DNA of 64,000 bases from Clostridiales bacterium (GCA_015055805.1 SVHN01000006.1:1-64000), one strand, 5' to 3'; counted from the first letter of the stretch, positions 22,042 to 32,623 are shown. Program-made: numbers and translations. The notes: generated by a model from the sequence alone, not told the origin.

Positions 22042-24954
22042 ATGATTAAACAATCAAAGTTAGTTTACGTCATCGGTTCGATTGTCATAGGCATCATTAC
22101 TATAATAGCAGTCGTCGCAGGGTTAATGCTTAGCGGCGTTATAGACGCGAGTTCGCATAAACTCGTGTTTATCAGTAAGTCCGAAGAAATCGTTTACACC
22201 GGGCAAGCTTTGGTGTGCAACGAATACGAGATAGAAAGCGGTGAACTTAAAGCAGGGCATACCGCAGAAGTAGTTATGACGGGAAGTCAAACCGAAGTCG
22301 GCGAGAGCCAAAACACTTACGCCGTTGCAATCTATGACGAGAACGGCGCGGACGTTACCATTGACTACGAGATAACTACGCATTACGGCACGCTTAAAGT
22401 TTTGCCAAAACCGCTTTCGGTAAAGTCGGGAGACGCCACCGAAGAGTATAACGGCGAGGCTGTAAAAAATTCTGACGCGTCTATTAGCGCAGGCGAACTT
22501 ATGGAAGGTCACACCATAGAATATATTATGACTGGTTCTCGTACCGATGCGGGAAAGGGCGACAATACTTTCGTGGTGGTAATTCGCGATAAGTCGGGCA
22601 TAGACGTAACCAAGAATTACGCGGTAAATTATACCTACGGTGTTTTGGAAGTGTTGCCGATGGAAGTTGCAATCCAAAGCCAAAACAAAGTAGTAGAATA
22701 CGACGGCAAAGAACACGCTATGGAAAACGATCAGTGGACATACGTCAACAACAAACGCCCCGAAGAAGGTCTTGACGTTGAAGTGTACTTTACTGGTGGC
22801 GTTACGGGCGTTGGAACGGTTGAAGTTAAGCTTGCAAGCGTAGTGGTAAAAGACGGTGACCGCGACGTTTCATTTAACTATGATTTTACCTATGCAGGCG
22901 CAACGGTAGAAGTTAAATCAAGAAAGATTACTTTGGTTTCGGGCTCTGCGAAAAAAGAATACGATGGAACGGAACTTGTGAATAGGGAAAAACCCACACT
23001 AGCGGAAGGCTCGCTTGCTGACGGACACGACGTCACGGGTTACGTTATCACGGGAAGTCAAACGGAAATAGGCTATTCTTCTAATACTATGAACCCCGAT
23101 TCAATAGTTATTACCGACGGGGACGGAAACGTGGTAAACGATAACTACGAGATAACCGTTAAAGAAGGTACTCTTACGGTAACCGAAGTGGGCGGTAACC
23201 AACTTAAAGACGATCCAAACATAGACGATAAAGATCCCAGTGCGTCCAATAAAGACACGCTGGACAAAGTAGTCGCTAAGGTTACGGCAGAGCACGACGG
23301 CGCAATGTATTTGAGAAAAATGAGTTTTAAAGACTACGGCGGCGCAGGTTCAAGTTGGAGTGTTGCGCCTGAGTATAGCGTACTTTTGGGCGGCGTTTAC
23401 AGCATGAATTATCTTGTCGGCGAAGGTCTTAAAAACAGAGAAGTAGCAACGTTGTTGACGGCTAAAATCGAGCCGGTTGAAACTGCGTTCGGCTATGCTC
23501 TTCCGTACTATTATAGTACTATCAACACGGGCGGAAGTGATATCCAAACAAGTGATACCGTAAACTCAGGCACAATAACTTCGGCTTATTATCCACACTA
23601 TTATAATTTTAATTACACTAATCTTCACAGCGGTCATTTAGAAGAATATACTGATGAAGAAAGTGCTTATTATACTTACGTAACGGAAAACTATTTAGGT
23701 AAGACGTCCGACGCTGCTTATAACAGGGCACTTACTATAATTTATAACGAAGGTTGGAAAAAATCCGATACAGATATTATACAAAAAGTTTGCTCTTACG
23801 TTCAGGGTCTTGCAGATTATGATATCGACACCGATATCGAAGAAAAGGAAACGGACGTTATTTTAGCAATGCTTAAAAACACCGATAAAAAGTATACCGC
23901 GCTTTGCCGTCATTACGCAGGCGCAGGCGTCGCGCTTTTCCGCGCGCTTGGAATCCCTGCAAGATATACAACGGGGTACATGATCAGCGCAAAAGACGGA
24001 CAAGAAGTGGAAGTCAAGGTTAAAGACGGACACGCGTGGGTAGAGATTTATCTTCAAGGTATCGGTTGGATACCGGTAGAGTGCACCGCAAGCGCAAGTA
24101 GCGGTTCAGGTTCAATTTCGGGTAAACCTCTGATAGAACTTAAACCCGTCGAAACAAGAAGACTTTATACGGGCGAAATGTTTGAACCGATAGACAACGT
24201 TACTGTGGTTGGCGAAGACTGGAACGACTATAAAGTTTTAGGCTATAACGTTACAGCGGTTGACGTTCAGGGCGCAAGAAGTGAAGTCGGAAAGGGCGAT
24301 ACTTATATCGTTGATGGGTCTGTTAAAATTTGCGACGGATCGGGAACGGACGTTACCGATCAGTTTGAGATTACCTTAAAAACTGGGAAAATACATATCT
24401 ATAAATACACCTTGACCTTAACGACCAAGAGCGCGGAAAAGGTTTACGACGGCGAACCGCTAATTTATCAAACGTCCGAAGAAGATTGCGGATACAGTTT
24501 AGAAGGTCAAATTTTTGAAGACTATACTTACGCCGTGCAAATCACGGGAAAACTTGAAAAAGCCGGAACGTCGTCAAACACCGCCAAGATTAAGATTACC
24601 GATAAGGGTGGCAACGACGTGACCGATCATTATCTAATAACCTACAATCACGGAACGTTAAAAATTACCCGCAGACAAATAACCATAAAAGCAGGGTCTA
24701 TGTACGAAGTATACGAAACGGGAAAGGTGCTTGAAATTGCAGCGGATAACTATGAACTGACAGGCGAACTAGCAAAGAGCACACACTTCGTAGAAGCAAA
24801 AGTTGAGGGTAGTTTAAGCGGATTTGGTCAAAGTTATACCAAGGTTAAATACGCAAGGATTTACGATAAAAACGGAAGTGAGACGGTTGAAGTTACCGAT
24901 CAGTACGAAATAACGTATGCTACTGGAATTTTAAAGATGACACTTCCCGAGTAG
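22042..24954 (+). CDS. Extracytoplasmic YDG/MBG-repeat protein with transglutaminase-like domain
   Basis: 970 residues; AAAGGAG precedes the ATG. An N-terminal signal-anchor (~9-31) is followed by about four beta repeats of ~80-90 residues (each with a Y-x-G/Y-D-G start, G-x-x-x-G-H, T-G-S-x-T and a D-V-T-x-x-Y-x-I-T-x-x-x-G-x-L end), typical of YDG/MBG-type bacterial Ig-like repeats. A transglutaminase-like domain (~400-690) has C622 (L-C-R-H-Y-A), H664 (G-H-A-W-V-E) and E680 at the usual Asp position (P-V-E-C-T). Three more repeats follow. No LPXTG motif, so anchoring is by the N-terminal helix. Such domains act as proteases, cross-linkers or peptide-binding modules; activity is not certain with Glu as third residue. 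Confidence 0.8.
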   Translation: MIKQSKLVYVIGSIVIGIITIIAVVAGLMLSGVIDASSHKLVFISKSEEIVYTGQALVCNEYEIESGELKAGHTAEVVMTGSQTEVGESQNTYAVAIYDENGADVTIDYEITTHYGTLKVLPKPLSVKSGDATEEYNGEAVKNSDASISAGELMEGHTIEYIMTGSRTDAGKGDNTFVVVIRDKSGIDVTKNYAVNYTYGVLEVLPMEVAIQSQNKVVEYDGKEHAMENDQWTYVNNKRPEEGLDVEVYFTGGVTGVGTVEVKLASVVVKDGDRDVSFNYDFTYAGATVEVKSRKITLVSGSAKKEYDGTELVNREKPTLAEGSLADGHDVTGYVITGSQTEIGYSSNTMNPDSIVITDGDGNVVNDNYEITVKEGTLTVTEVGGNQLKDDPNIDDKDPSASNKDTLDKVVAKVTAEHDGAMYLRKMSFKDYGGAGSSWSVAPEYSVLLGGVYSMNYLVGEGLKNREVATLLTAKIEPVETAFGYALPYYYSTINTGGSDIQTSDTVNSGTITSAYYPHYYNFNYTNLHSGHLEEYTDEESAYYTYVTENYLGKTSDAAYNRALTIIYNEGWKKSDTDIIQKVCSYVQGLADYDIDTDIEEKETDVILAMLKNTDKKYTALCRHYAGAGVALFRALGIPARYTTGYMISAKDGQEVEVKVKDGHAWVEIYLQGIGWIPVECTASASSGSGSISGKPLIELKPVETRRLYTGEMFEPIDNVTVVGEDWNDYKVLGYNVTAVDVQGARSEVGKGDTYIVDGSVKICDGSGTDVTDQFEITLKTGKIHIYKYTLTLTTKSAEKVYDGEPLIYQTSEEDCGYSLEGQIFEDYTYAVQITGKLEKAGTSSNTAKIKITDKGGNDVTDHYLITYNHGTLKITRRQITIKAGSMYEVYETGKVLEIAADNYELTGELAKSTHFVEAKVEGSLSGFGQSYTKVKYARIYDKNGSETVEVTDQYEITYATGILKMTLPE

Positions 24955-24975
24955 TCTTTTTAGGAGTAAAGGCTG

Positions 24976-27900
24976 ATGATTTACGATAAGTATAAAAAAC
25001 GAATAGAAGTGATGATGAAAATACTTGCGTTTATAACCAAGTATAAAATAGCCATCATTTCCGCACTTGTAGCCGTAACCTTAAGCGTTTCGGGGCTTTT
25101 GGCTGCCCGCGGAACGGTTACGGGTGCGTCAATGCCTATAACCGAATTCGTTTACGGCGACGTGGAATTAAACCTTGGCGCAAAAGCGTTTATGAGTAAG
25201 GTGGGCTACGAATTTAAAGCCGACGGCGAAACCGAGTGGACGACCGACGTTCCATCGAAACCCGGAACGTATACAATGCGTGCGACGGCGAAAGCGTCTT
25301 TTGGTGGTAGACGCACATCCGACGAGTTTAAGTTTACTATCCACCCAAGAGAAGTAACCTTTAAAGTTGAACAAGGAGCAACAGTTTACGGCGAAAAGCT
25401 GTCTATGCACTTAACCGACGGCAGTATGGCTCAGGGCGAAGTTTTTGAAAGCGGTGAATTCCTGTTTGAAGGACTTGGTACGGATAGCGTTACCGTTATG
25501 CCCGATACCGATACGATAAAGATTATCCGTCCGTCAGACAATGCTGACGTTACCGAGTGTTACGATATTCAAGCAGAAGAAAGGGACATTATCATTTTTA
25601 AAAGACCTGTTGACGTAAAGTTTGGTAACGATGAAGAACTTACTAAGGTTTACGACGGTACACCGCTTATACCTACCAACAGCGATTTTGTAGTAACTAG
25701 TGAATTCGGCTTTATAGCAGGTGATAAAATTGAATACAAATTCGAGAACGGCGTAACTAACGTTTTCGATAAAGATGAAAGTTCAGTTTCTGTTGAAAGG
25801 GTGACAAATAAAGACGGCGTGGACGTGACCGACTACTATAACATAAATATAACGAAACCTTCGTTAAGGGTGACGCCTAGAGAGATAGAGATTACTTCTA
25901 ATAATTTTAACACCACCTATTGTGGCGCGCCTATTGATTACGAAAGCGCAAAGACGGTCAGCGTAACAACTGGAACGCTTGCCGACGGACAAGAAATTTT
26001 ACCGACGTTTGAAGATAAATCGCTCATAAACGTCAGCGATTCTTGCGACAATGACTTTACTTATCAAATAGCAAGTGCCGACGGTACTGTCATTTACGAT
26101 AGCTTAAATCCCGATCTTGAAACTAACGCAAACTATTCGGTAAGCGTCGTTTTAGGAAAGATTACCATTGATAAATACGACCTTGAAATAACCGAGCACG
26201 AACACGGCGTTGACCAAATAATTACATACGACGGCAATCCGCACGGCTGCGGTATAGACTGTTTAGGTTATAATAACGACGTTACGCTTGCAAATACTGC
26301 GCACCGTTTAGAAGTAACCGCGACAACGTTTGTCAATGCAGATACTCACGACAACGAGTTTACCGTTAAAATTTTTGATGGCAATAATCAACCTGTTGAC
26401 GAAAACTATAACGTTACCACGGTCGATAATTCGGTTGTTATCACACCGCGTGATTACACCTTTGTTCCGCACTCGCACTCGTTTACGTATAATTCAACTG
26501 CGCAAGGGTGCAAAACTTGCGGCGATTTGTATGGTGAAACAGATTTATCTGGACATAAAATAGAAATTACCGAGCTTGCGCCTACGGCAACCGACTGGGC
26601 GGAATACGGCTATTCCAACGCGTTCTCTGACGGAGATATCAAAATAGTTTACGATGGTACGGACGTTACCAGTAACTATAAAATAACTTTTGACAATACT
26701 AGCAATCCAACTCTTATTATCACTAAGAGAGCAATCACTATTACTGCGCATAACCACGTTGGTGGTGATGCCTTTACCTATGACGGAGATTTGCACGGCT
26801 GTTCTGCCGACGATTGCGTTTATACTGATGACGAAAAGTATTTAGTCGAATACGGACACACCATAGTGTTAAAGTCTACTGGCGAGGCAGATGCTGGGAC
26901 TTATACTAACCATATAGACGTTAACGACGTTATTATTTATGACGGTGAAACTGACGTTACCGCCAACTATTCAATAACTACTATTGACGGCGCATTTAAT
27001 ATAAATAGGCGTGATATTATCATAAAAACGCACAGTCACGGCGGCGAACAAGACGACGTGCTATGGACTTATGACGGTGAAGAACACAGTTGTTTAAATG
27101 AAAATTGTCAATATAACGATAGTGATATTACTAGCGAATTAAAACTTGTACTCGGTCATAAAATAAATCTTATTACGGCGGCGGAAGTAACTAACTATGC
27201 GGACAGCGGAACGCCAAACGACATCACCATCGAAATAGTTAATGAAATCGACCCGACGATTGATTATACCGATAACTATAATATAACTTATACGCCCAAA
27301 GGCACGCTCACTATAAACAAGCGTGAAATAACTATAAAAACGCACAACCACGGGTGGACTTATGATGGCGAAGAGCACAGTTGCACAAATGAAAATTGTC
27401 AATATAACGATAGTGATATTACTAGCGAATTAAAACTTGTTGACGATCAAAAACTTAAACTTATAGACTCAACAAAAGTCGTTCATTATCAAGACGGCGG
27501 TTACGTAAACGAGATTACCGTTATAGTCGTTGACGAAAACGACGATACGATAAACTATACCGATAACTATAATATAACCTATCAGCCAAAAGGCACGCTT
27601 ACTATAAACAAGCGTTTGGTTACGGTGAAAACTCACACTCATGAGTGGGTTTATAACGGGTTAGCACAAAGCTGTTTGGAAAAAGGCTGCGATTATAACG
27701 ACGATATAGGTACGAGAGTTTTAGGTCTAGTTGACAACCACGCGCTTGAAATTTATTCGGCAAGTTACATAACCAACGTTTTCGACGGTGAAGTGGAAAA
27801 CGTGATTGAATTTAACGTCTTTGACGATAAAGGACTTCAAGTTTACGGTAGCGCGGACGATTATTCTGGCTATCAGGATTATACGTTTAGTTTTTCTAAC

Positions 27901-30900
27901 GGAACTTTAACGCTTACACCCTTTGAATTATCTATCGAACTACATAACCACACCTGCGTTTACGACGGAAAAGCGCACGGCTGTGGAATAGGTAAGCATA
28001 TAGGTGAGAGCGGTTGCAATTGCTGTGACGGCTATTTTGAAGAAGATCTATCGGCAAGCCTTGTAAGTGGACATAAATTTATCGTTGTAGAATATGCAAG
28101 CATAACTGACGTTGGAAGTATTGAAAACTCGGCTAAATTTAAGATAGTTGATGCAAACGACGATACAATGTACGACGAAGACGACAACGTCGCTGATAAC
28201 TATAAGCTTACGGTAATTTCAAATGGTGCAGTCCTTACCGTAACGCCGCGCCCGATAACCATAAAAACTCATACGCACACTTGCGTTTATGACGGATATT
28301 ATCACGGCTGTGCTGAAAAAGAACATAACTGTTGCACAGGGTATGATCAAAACAACCTTACAAGCGGAAGTTTGGTTGAAGGCGATTATTTGGTGATTGA
28401 TAGGACCACCAAGATAATGCTTGTAAAAGAAAGCGAAAAGATAAACGATTTAACGTTTAAGATTTATGACGCCAACGGGATTTTAATGTATGATACTGGT
28501 AACGTTCGCGCAGTTGATAACTACGAAGTGACTTACGAATACGGCATACTCACCATTACGCCACGCCCAGTTACCATACACGGCATAACGGAAAGCAAGA
28601 TTTACGATGGTACACCGCTTGAACTTCCGACGGATATTAAGAACGAGATTGACGCCTTGACACCGCTTGCAGACAATGAATACGTTAAAGCCATTGAAAA
28701 CACGGGCGATCCCGTAACCAACGTTTGGGAAGAAAGCATAACCAAAATTACGGAAAATTCAGTTAAAATATACACTTTGAGCGGAATTGACCCCGAAGAC
28801 AGAACGGATAACTACGATATTAATTTGGTGGACGGAAAACTTACTATCGACCCCCGCCCGATACAGATTAATACGCATAGTCACACCTGTATTTACGACG
28901 CGCTAAGCCACGGCTGCGGTATAGGTAAACACTCGGGGGCAAGCGACGTTAATTACTGCAATTGTTGCGGTGTTTACGACTATTCAAGCGACGATTTGAA
29001 TATTGTGAAAGACGTGTATTACGATTTTGTTAGTGGACAATACTTGGTCGTTGACGGAACTAGAACCACCATAACGGACGTAGGAACGATTAAAAATGAA
29101 GTTGATTTTAGAATGGCTTACGGCAGCGACGTATTCACTATTGACGGGCACGAACTTATCGAAAACTATGACCTTTCGTTTGTTTATGGCACTCTTGAAG
29201 TTAAGCCGCGCCCGATAACTGTTTATACAAGCGACGGTCAAAAAGTTTTTGACGACAAAGACTTTGCCCTAACGGAGTTTGACGGTGAAGTTATAACCAG
29301 AATAGAGAATATCGTTTCGGGACACTATTTTGCAGACGTAAGCATTGAGCCCGTAAGATACGTAGGTGACACCAAGGCTGAAAACTGCGTCGTTGATTAT
29401 TACCAGATTAAAGACGGCAATGGCAATCCGATAAATACGGCTAACTATGAAATTACTTGGGTAAACGGAACGATTACTATAACCGTACGAAAAATCCAGA
29501 TTGAAACGCACAGCTTTACTTGCACTTACGACGGAAAAGCGCACGGTTGCGGTTTAACAACAAATCACGATTTAGGCACTTGTTATTGCTGTGGCGTAGA
29601 CGGATATTCTAACGACGATATAAGAGAGGTCGATAACGTAAATTATTTCTATCTTGCCGACGGAAACCGTTTGGAGATCGATACGGCTAACAGCGCAAAC
29701 CTAATCAAAGCAGGCACGATTGATAATCAGGTAACGTTTAAGATTTATTCGTCGGACGGCACGTTGCTTTACAGCGTTAGTAAAGCTGATAACAATTACG
29801 AGATAGAGTTTTATAGCGTAGGAAAAATAACCGTCAATAAACGCGATATCACCGTAGAATCGCACGGACACGAGTGGACTTACGATGGAAAGGACCACGC
29901 TTGTTCGGTTGCGGGTGATTGCGCTGACGGATATCCCGATACCGACGTCGGCGATAAAGTTACGATAACCTTATCAACAACCGTAAAATACGTGACGGAC
30001 GGAGAAAAGGATAACGTTATTAGCGTCGGTGGGGTGAAAATAACCCACCCAACGCTTGGCGACGTTACAGACTGTTACGATATTACTTGCGTAGTAGGTG
30101 GAACGGTTAAAATTCTTCCTAAGGATATAACGGTAACGGCGTATAGCCAAGAAAAAGAATACGATGGTACGCCGTTAGTTCAAGAACAGGGCGCGTACGA
30201 TCCTATATCAGACCTAGGGGTTGTGGAAGGCGACAAAATCGTTTCATTGCTAAACAACGAAGGTTCTATAATAAACGTTGGAACGTATGAAACTAGAATT
30301 ACGAGCGGTTCGGTCGTTATAAAAGATAACGCAGGCGTTGATAGGACTGCTAACTATAATATAACCGAATATAAGACTGGTGAGTTAAAGATAACGCCGC
30401 GCAATATCACGATAAATGCGCACGAGCACACGCAAGACAACGGTAGCGCGTTTATTTACGACGGAAATCCTCACGGTTGCTTAGAGGACGATTGTGCATA
30501 TTTAACCGATATAGGCCACGTTATTGAACTTGAAACCGCTACCGAAGAAACAGCCGCTGGTGAATACGATAACGTAATTACCGTAAAGGCAATTTATGAC
30601 GGAAACGGTAACGACGTCACGGGAAACTATAACGTTGAAGAGATAGTAAAAGGTATCTTAGAAATAGTAGATCCTAACGCAGACGATGACAACGACGATG
30701 ACGATAATGACGATAACGACGATGACAAAGACGGAGAATTCCCCGACGGTAACGACATAAGCAAGAAGCCGTCAACCGATAAAGACGGACAAAAGAAGGT
30801 TGTGTTTAAGGTTAAGTCCACCACTAGTGGGGATTTGTACCTTAGATTGAAGAGCCTAGGGGATTACGATCTCACGGGTTGGAAAAACGCTAAAGCATGG

Positions 30901-32550
30901 AGTCAAAGTGGAATAGACGTAAATCCCTTGTATTTTGTTGCTCAGGCGTTAAAAGACGCTGGTAAATCACCGTATAACGTGGTATTCTACGAAACTGACG
31001 AATATACCGGCAACGAACAGTATATGATTGCGAACTACGTTTTAGATAACCGCGCGAACTCGCTTAACGACGTTTTCGTGTCTGAGATTGTAGACGGCAA
31101 GGAACAGATTAAGTCTTGGAACGGAATAGGACAATACGAATTAGAGTTCTATAATTACAACGGTGAAGCGATAGAGATAACCGATACTGATATGATAGCG
31201 GCGGAAGCGTTGTATAGCGAATACGTTTATAAAACTTACTTGCAAATTCCTGCAAAAACCGAACAAGAACTTTTGGCAATCGCAGATAGCGCAGGTCTTG
31301 ATAAAAACAGTCCTACAATAATTAACGACGTAGCCGAATACGTTAGAACTAAAGTTTCTTACAACCTAGAATTTGAAACGCCGTACTCTGACGATATAGC
31401 GGTTGAATTTTTCACCATAGCAACCGACGGTATTTGTCAGCATTACGCGACGGCTGCGACCATGATGTTTAGGACGTTAGGAATACCAGCAAGATATACC
31501 ATAGGTTATCACGTAAAAGTTACTTCAGAAGTAGTGACCGACGTCGTAGTCGGCAATGCGCACGCTTGGGTGGAAGTTTATATCGACGGACTTGGTTGGA
31601 TTAGGGTGGAAGTTACGGGTAGTTCAAACGATTTCCCCGATAATCCCGACACGCCGACACCAACCCCAGGCGGAGAGGACGGCCCCGAACAAAAACTTGG
31701 AACGCTTTACGTTAAGCCTCAAGATATGTACGGTTCAAGTCAAACGTATAATAAAGACAATCCGCTAAAACCGAACGGCGTTATCGTTGACCAAGAAGGT
31801 TATTTGGATTTCAAGACTTTAATGGAAAAATCTGGATATTCTTATGAAGCGGTCGTTTCGGGTGAGAACTATACGCCTGCAACCGTAAGCCCAAGTAAAA
31901 TAGTATCGTTAAAGATATTCTGTAACGGTGAAGACGTTACGGATAAGTATAATATTCACTATGCTGATGGTGAACTAAAACTTAGCGAATATTACTTAAA
32001 ACTCTATATGGGCGTTGCGAAAAGGGCGTATAACGGTAAGCCTCAATCGTACGGCGAGGATACGCAGTATCAGATTATGCCAGAGTCGATTATGGGCGAC
32101 GGACACCAAATAGTCTTTAACAAGAACGTTCTGCCTACGGTTACTATAACCGACGTTGGAACTATGCTAGGTGAGGATTTATTAAACGCAGGGCTTATTA
32201 CCATTTTGGATAAGGACGGTAACGACGTCACGGATAAGTATTCGATTGAGTTTAAAGATCTTTTAACAGTCGATAAAATCGCAATAACGGTTGCAAGTGG
32301 TACGTATATTAAACCTTACGACGGAACGCCGCTTAACCCCAAAGACGAGTTGAAATTGTATTTAGGAACTTTGATTGATGGGCATAGAATAGTAGGCAAC
32401 GCGGTTGGTAGTGTGCTTTTGGGAGAACGCGAAAACACTATTATACTGACGGACGTTAAAATCGTTGACAGCCAAGGAAACGACGTGACAAAGAATTACG
32501 ACATATTCTTAGAAGTAGGAACGTTGACGGTGTTTATGCTCGAAGAATAA
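24976..32550 (+). CDS. Giant (2,524 aa) repeat protein with His/Cys-signature YDG repeats and transglutaminase-like domain
   Basis: AGGAG lies 10 nt before the ATG, 21 nt after the previous stop. A signal-anchor (~18-41) precedes about 20 beta repeats. Twelve of them (residues ~408-1830) begin with H-x-H (H-x-F in one) and continue Y-D-G-x-x-H-x-C-x(n)-C, three or four with an added C-x-C-C; the others are plain YDG repeats. An Asp-rich linker (~1895-1925) leads to a transglutaminase-like domain with C2154 (G-I-C-Q-H-Y-A), H2196 (A-H-A-W-V-E) and E2212 at the Asp position. A short Pro/Thr linker and about three plain repeats end the protein without a sorting signal. It is probably a long surface fibre; the His/Cys sites could bind metal or form disulfides. 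Confidence 0.82.
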   Translation: MIYDKYKKRIEVMMKILAFITKYKIAIISALVAVTLSVSGLLAARGTVTGASMPITEFVYGDVELNLGAKAFMSKVGYEFKADGETEWTTDVPSKPGTYTMRATAKASFGGRRTSDEFKFTIHPREVTFKVEQGATVYGEKLSMHLTDGSMAQGEVFESGEFLFEGLGTDSVTVMPDTDTIKIIRPSDNADVTECYDIQAEERDIIIFKRPVDVKFGNDEELTKVYDGTPLIPTNSDFVVTSEFGFIAGDKIEYKFENGVTNVFDKDESSVSVERVTNKDGVDVTDYYNINITKPSLRVTPREIEITSNNFNTTYCGAPIDYESAKTVSVTTGTLADGQEILPTFEDKSLINVSDSCDNDFTYQIASADGTVIYDSLNPDLETNANYSVSVVLGKITIDKYDLEITEHEHGVDQIITYDGNPHGCGIDCLGYNNDVTLANTAHRLEVTATTFVNADTHDNEFTVKIFDGNNQPVDENYNVTTVDNSVVITPRDYTFVPHSHSFTYNSTAQGCKTCGDLYGETDLSGHKIEITELAPTATDWAEYGYSNAFSDGDIKIVYDGTDVTSNYKITFDNTSNPTLIITKRAITITAHNHVGGDAFTYDGDLHGCSADDCVYTDDEKYLVEYGHTIVLKSTGEADAGTYTNHIDVNDVIIYDGETDVTANYSITTIDGAFNINRRDIIIKTHSHGGEQDDVLWTYDGEEHSCLNENCQYNDSDITSELKLVLGHKINLITAAEVTNYADSGTPNDITIEIVNEIDPTIDYTDNYNITYTPKGTLTINKREITIKTHNHGWTYDGEEHSCTNENCQYNDSDITSELKLVDDQKLKLIDSTKVVHYQDGGYVNEITVIVVDENDDTINYTDNYNITYQPKGTLTINKRLVTVKTHTHEWVYNGLAQSCLEKGCDYNDDIGTRVLGLVDNHALEIYSASYITNVFDGEVENVIEFNVFDDKGLQVYGSADDYSGYQDYTFSFSNGTLTLTPFELSIELHNHTCVYDGKAHGCGIGKHIGESGCNCCDGYFEEDLSASLVSGHKFIVVEYASITDVGSIENSAKFKIVDANDDTMYDEDDNVADNYKLTVISNGAVLTVTPRPITIKTHTHTCVYDGYYHGCAEKEHNCCTGYDQNNLTSGSLVEGDYLVIDRTTKIMLVKESEKINDLTFKIYDANGILMYDTGNVRAVDNYEVTYEYGILTITPRPVTIHGITESKIYDGTPLELPTDIKNEIDALTPLADNEYVKAIENTGDPVTNVWEESITKITENSVKIYTLSGIDPEDRTDNYDINLVDGKLTIDPRPIQINTHSHTCIYDALSHGCGIGKHSGASDVNYCNCCGVYDYSSDDLNIVKDVYYDFVSGQYLVVDGTRTTITDVGTIKNEVDFRMAYGSDVFTIDGHELIENYDLSFVYGTLEVKPRPITVYTSDGQKVFDDKDFALTEFDGEVITRIENIVSGHYFADVSIEPVRYVGDTKAENCVVDYYQIKDGNGNPINTANYEITWVNGTITITVRKIQIETHSFTCTYDGKAHGCGLTTNHDLGTCYCCGVDGYSNDDIREVDNVNYFYLADGNRLEIDTANSANLIKAGTIDNQVTFKIYSSDGTLLYSVSKADNNYEIEFYSVGKITVNKRDITVESHGHEWTYDGKDHACSVAGDCADGYPDTDVGDKVTITLSTTVKYVTDGEKDNVISVGGVKITHPTLGDVTDCYDITCVVGGTVKILPKDITVTAYSQEKEYDGTPLVQEQGAYDPISDLGVVEGDKIVSLLNNEGSIINVGTYETRITSGSVVIKDNAGVDRTANYNITEYKTGELKITPRNITINAHEHTQDNGSAFIYDGNPHGCLEDDCAYLTDIGHVIELETATEETAAGEYDNVITVKAIYDGNGNDVTGNYNVEEIVKGILEIVDPNADDDNDDDDNDDNDDDKDGEFPDGNDISKKPSTDKDGQKKVVFKVKSTTSGDLYLRLKSLGDYDLTGWKNAKAWSQSGIDVNPLYFVAQALKDAGKSPYNVVFYETDEYTGNEQYMIANYVLDNRANSLNDVFVSEIVDGKEQIKSWNGIGQYELEFYNYNGEAIEITDTDMIAAEALYSEYVYKTYLQIPAKTEQELLAIADSAGLDKNSPTIINDVAEYVRTKVSYNLEFETPYSDDIAVEFFTIATDGICQHYATAATMMFRTLGIPARYTIGYHVKVTSEVVTDVVVGNAHAWVEVYIDGLGWIRVEVTGSSNDFPDNPDTPTPTPGGEDGPEQKLGTLYVKPQDMYGSSQTYNKDNPLKPNGVIVDQEGYLDFKTLMEKSGYSYEAVVSGENYTPATVSPSKIVSLKIFCNGEDVTDKYNIHYADGELKLSEYYLKLYMGVAKRAYNGKPQSYGEDTQYQIMPESIMGDGHQIVFNKNVLPTVTITDVGTMLGEDLLNAGLITILDKDGNDVTDKYSIEFKDLLTVDKIAITVASGTYIKPYDGTPLNPKDELKLYLGTLIDGHRIVGNAVGSVLLGERENTIILTDVKIVDSQGNDVTKNYDIFLEVGTLTVFMLEE
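27096..27440 (+). repeat. Recent 291-nt internal duplication in the giant gene
   Basis: An exact 54-nt match links 27096-27149 and 27387-27440 (offset 291 nt = 97 codons), with further near-identity at 27271-27325 and 27562-27615. It corresponds to two adjacent His/Cys repeats and shows that repeat number changes by in-frame duplication. Confidence 0.85.
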
Positions 32551-32560
32551 TTAAAACGGA

Positions 32561-32592
32561 AAAGAGTGGATAATTACATATCTGCTCTTTCT
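32561..32592 (+). terminator. Terminator of the surface-protein locus
   Basis: AAAGAGTGGATA pairs with TATCTGCTCTTT (two G-T pairs) around a 6-nt loop, with a pyrimidine-rich tail. Confidence 0.65.
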
Positions 32593-32594
32593 GT

Positions 32595-32623
32595 TTGCAA
32601 ATAAAGGGCAGTTGTGATATAAT
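32595..32623 (+). promoter_or_regulatory. Promoter of the GNAT gene
   Basis: TTGCAA (32595-32600), 17-nt spacer, TATAAT (32618-32623). Confidence 0.75.

Noticed and set aside
26190-30520. A CRISPR-like or tandem DNA repeat array
   Set aside because: Units are ~290 nt, diverged and in one reading frame; they are protein repeats.
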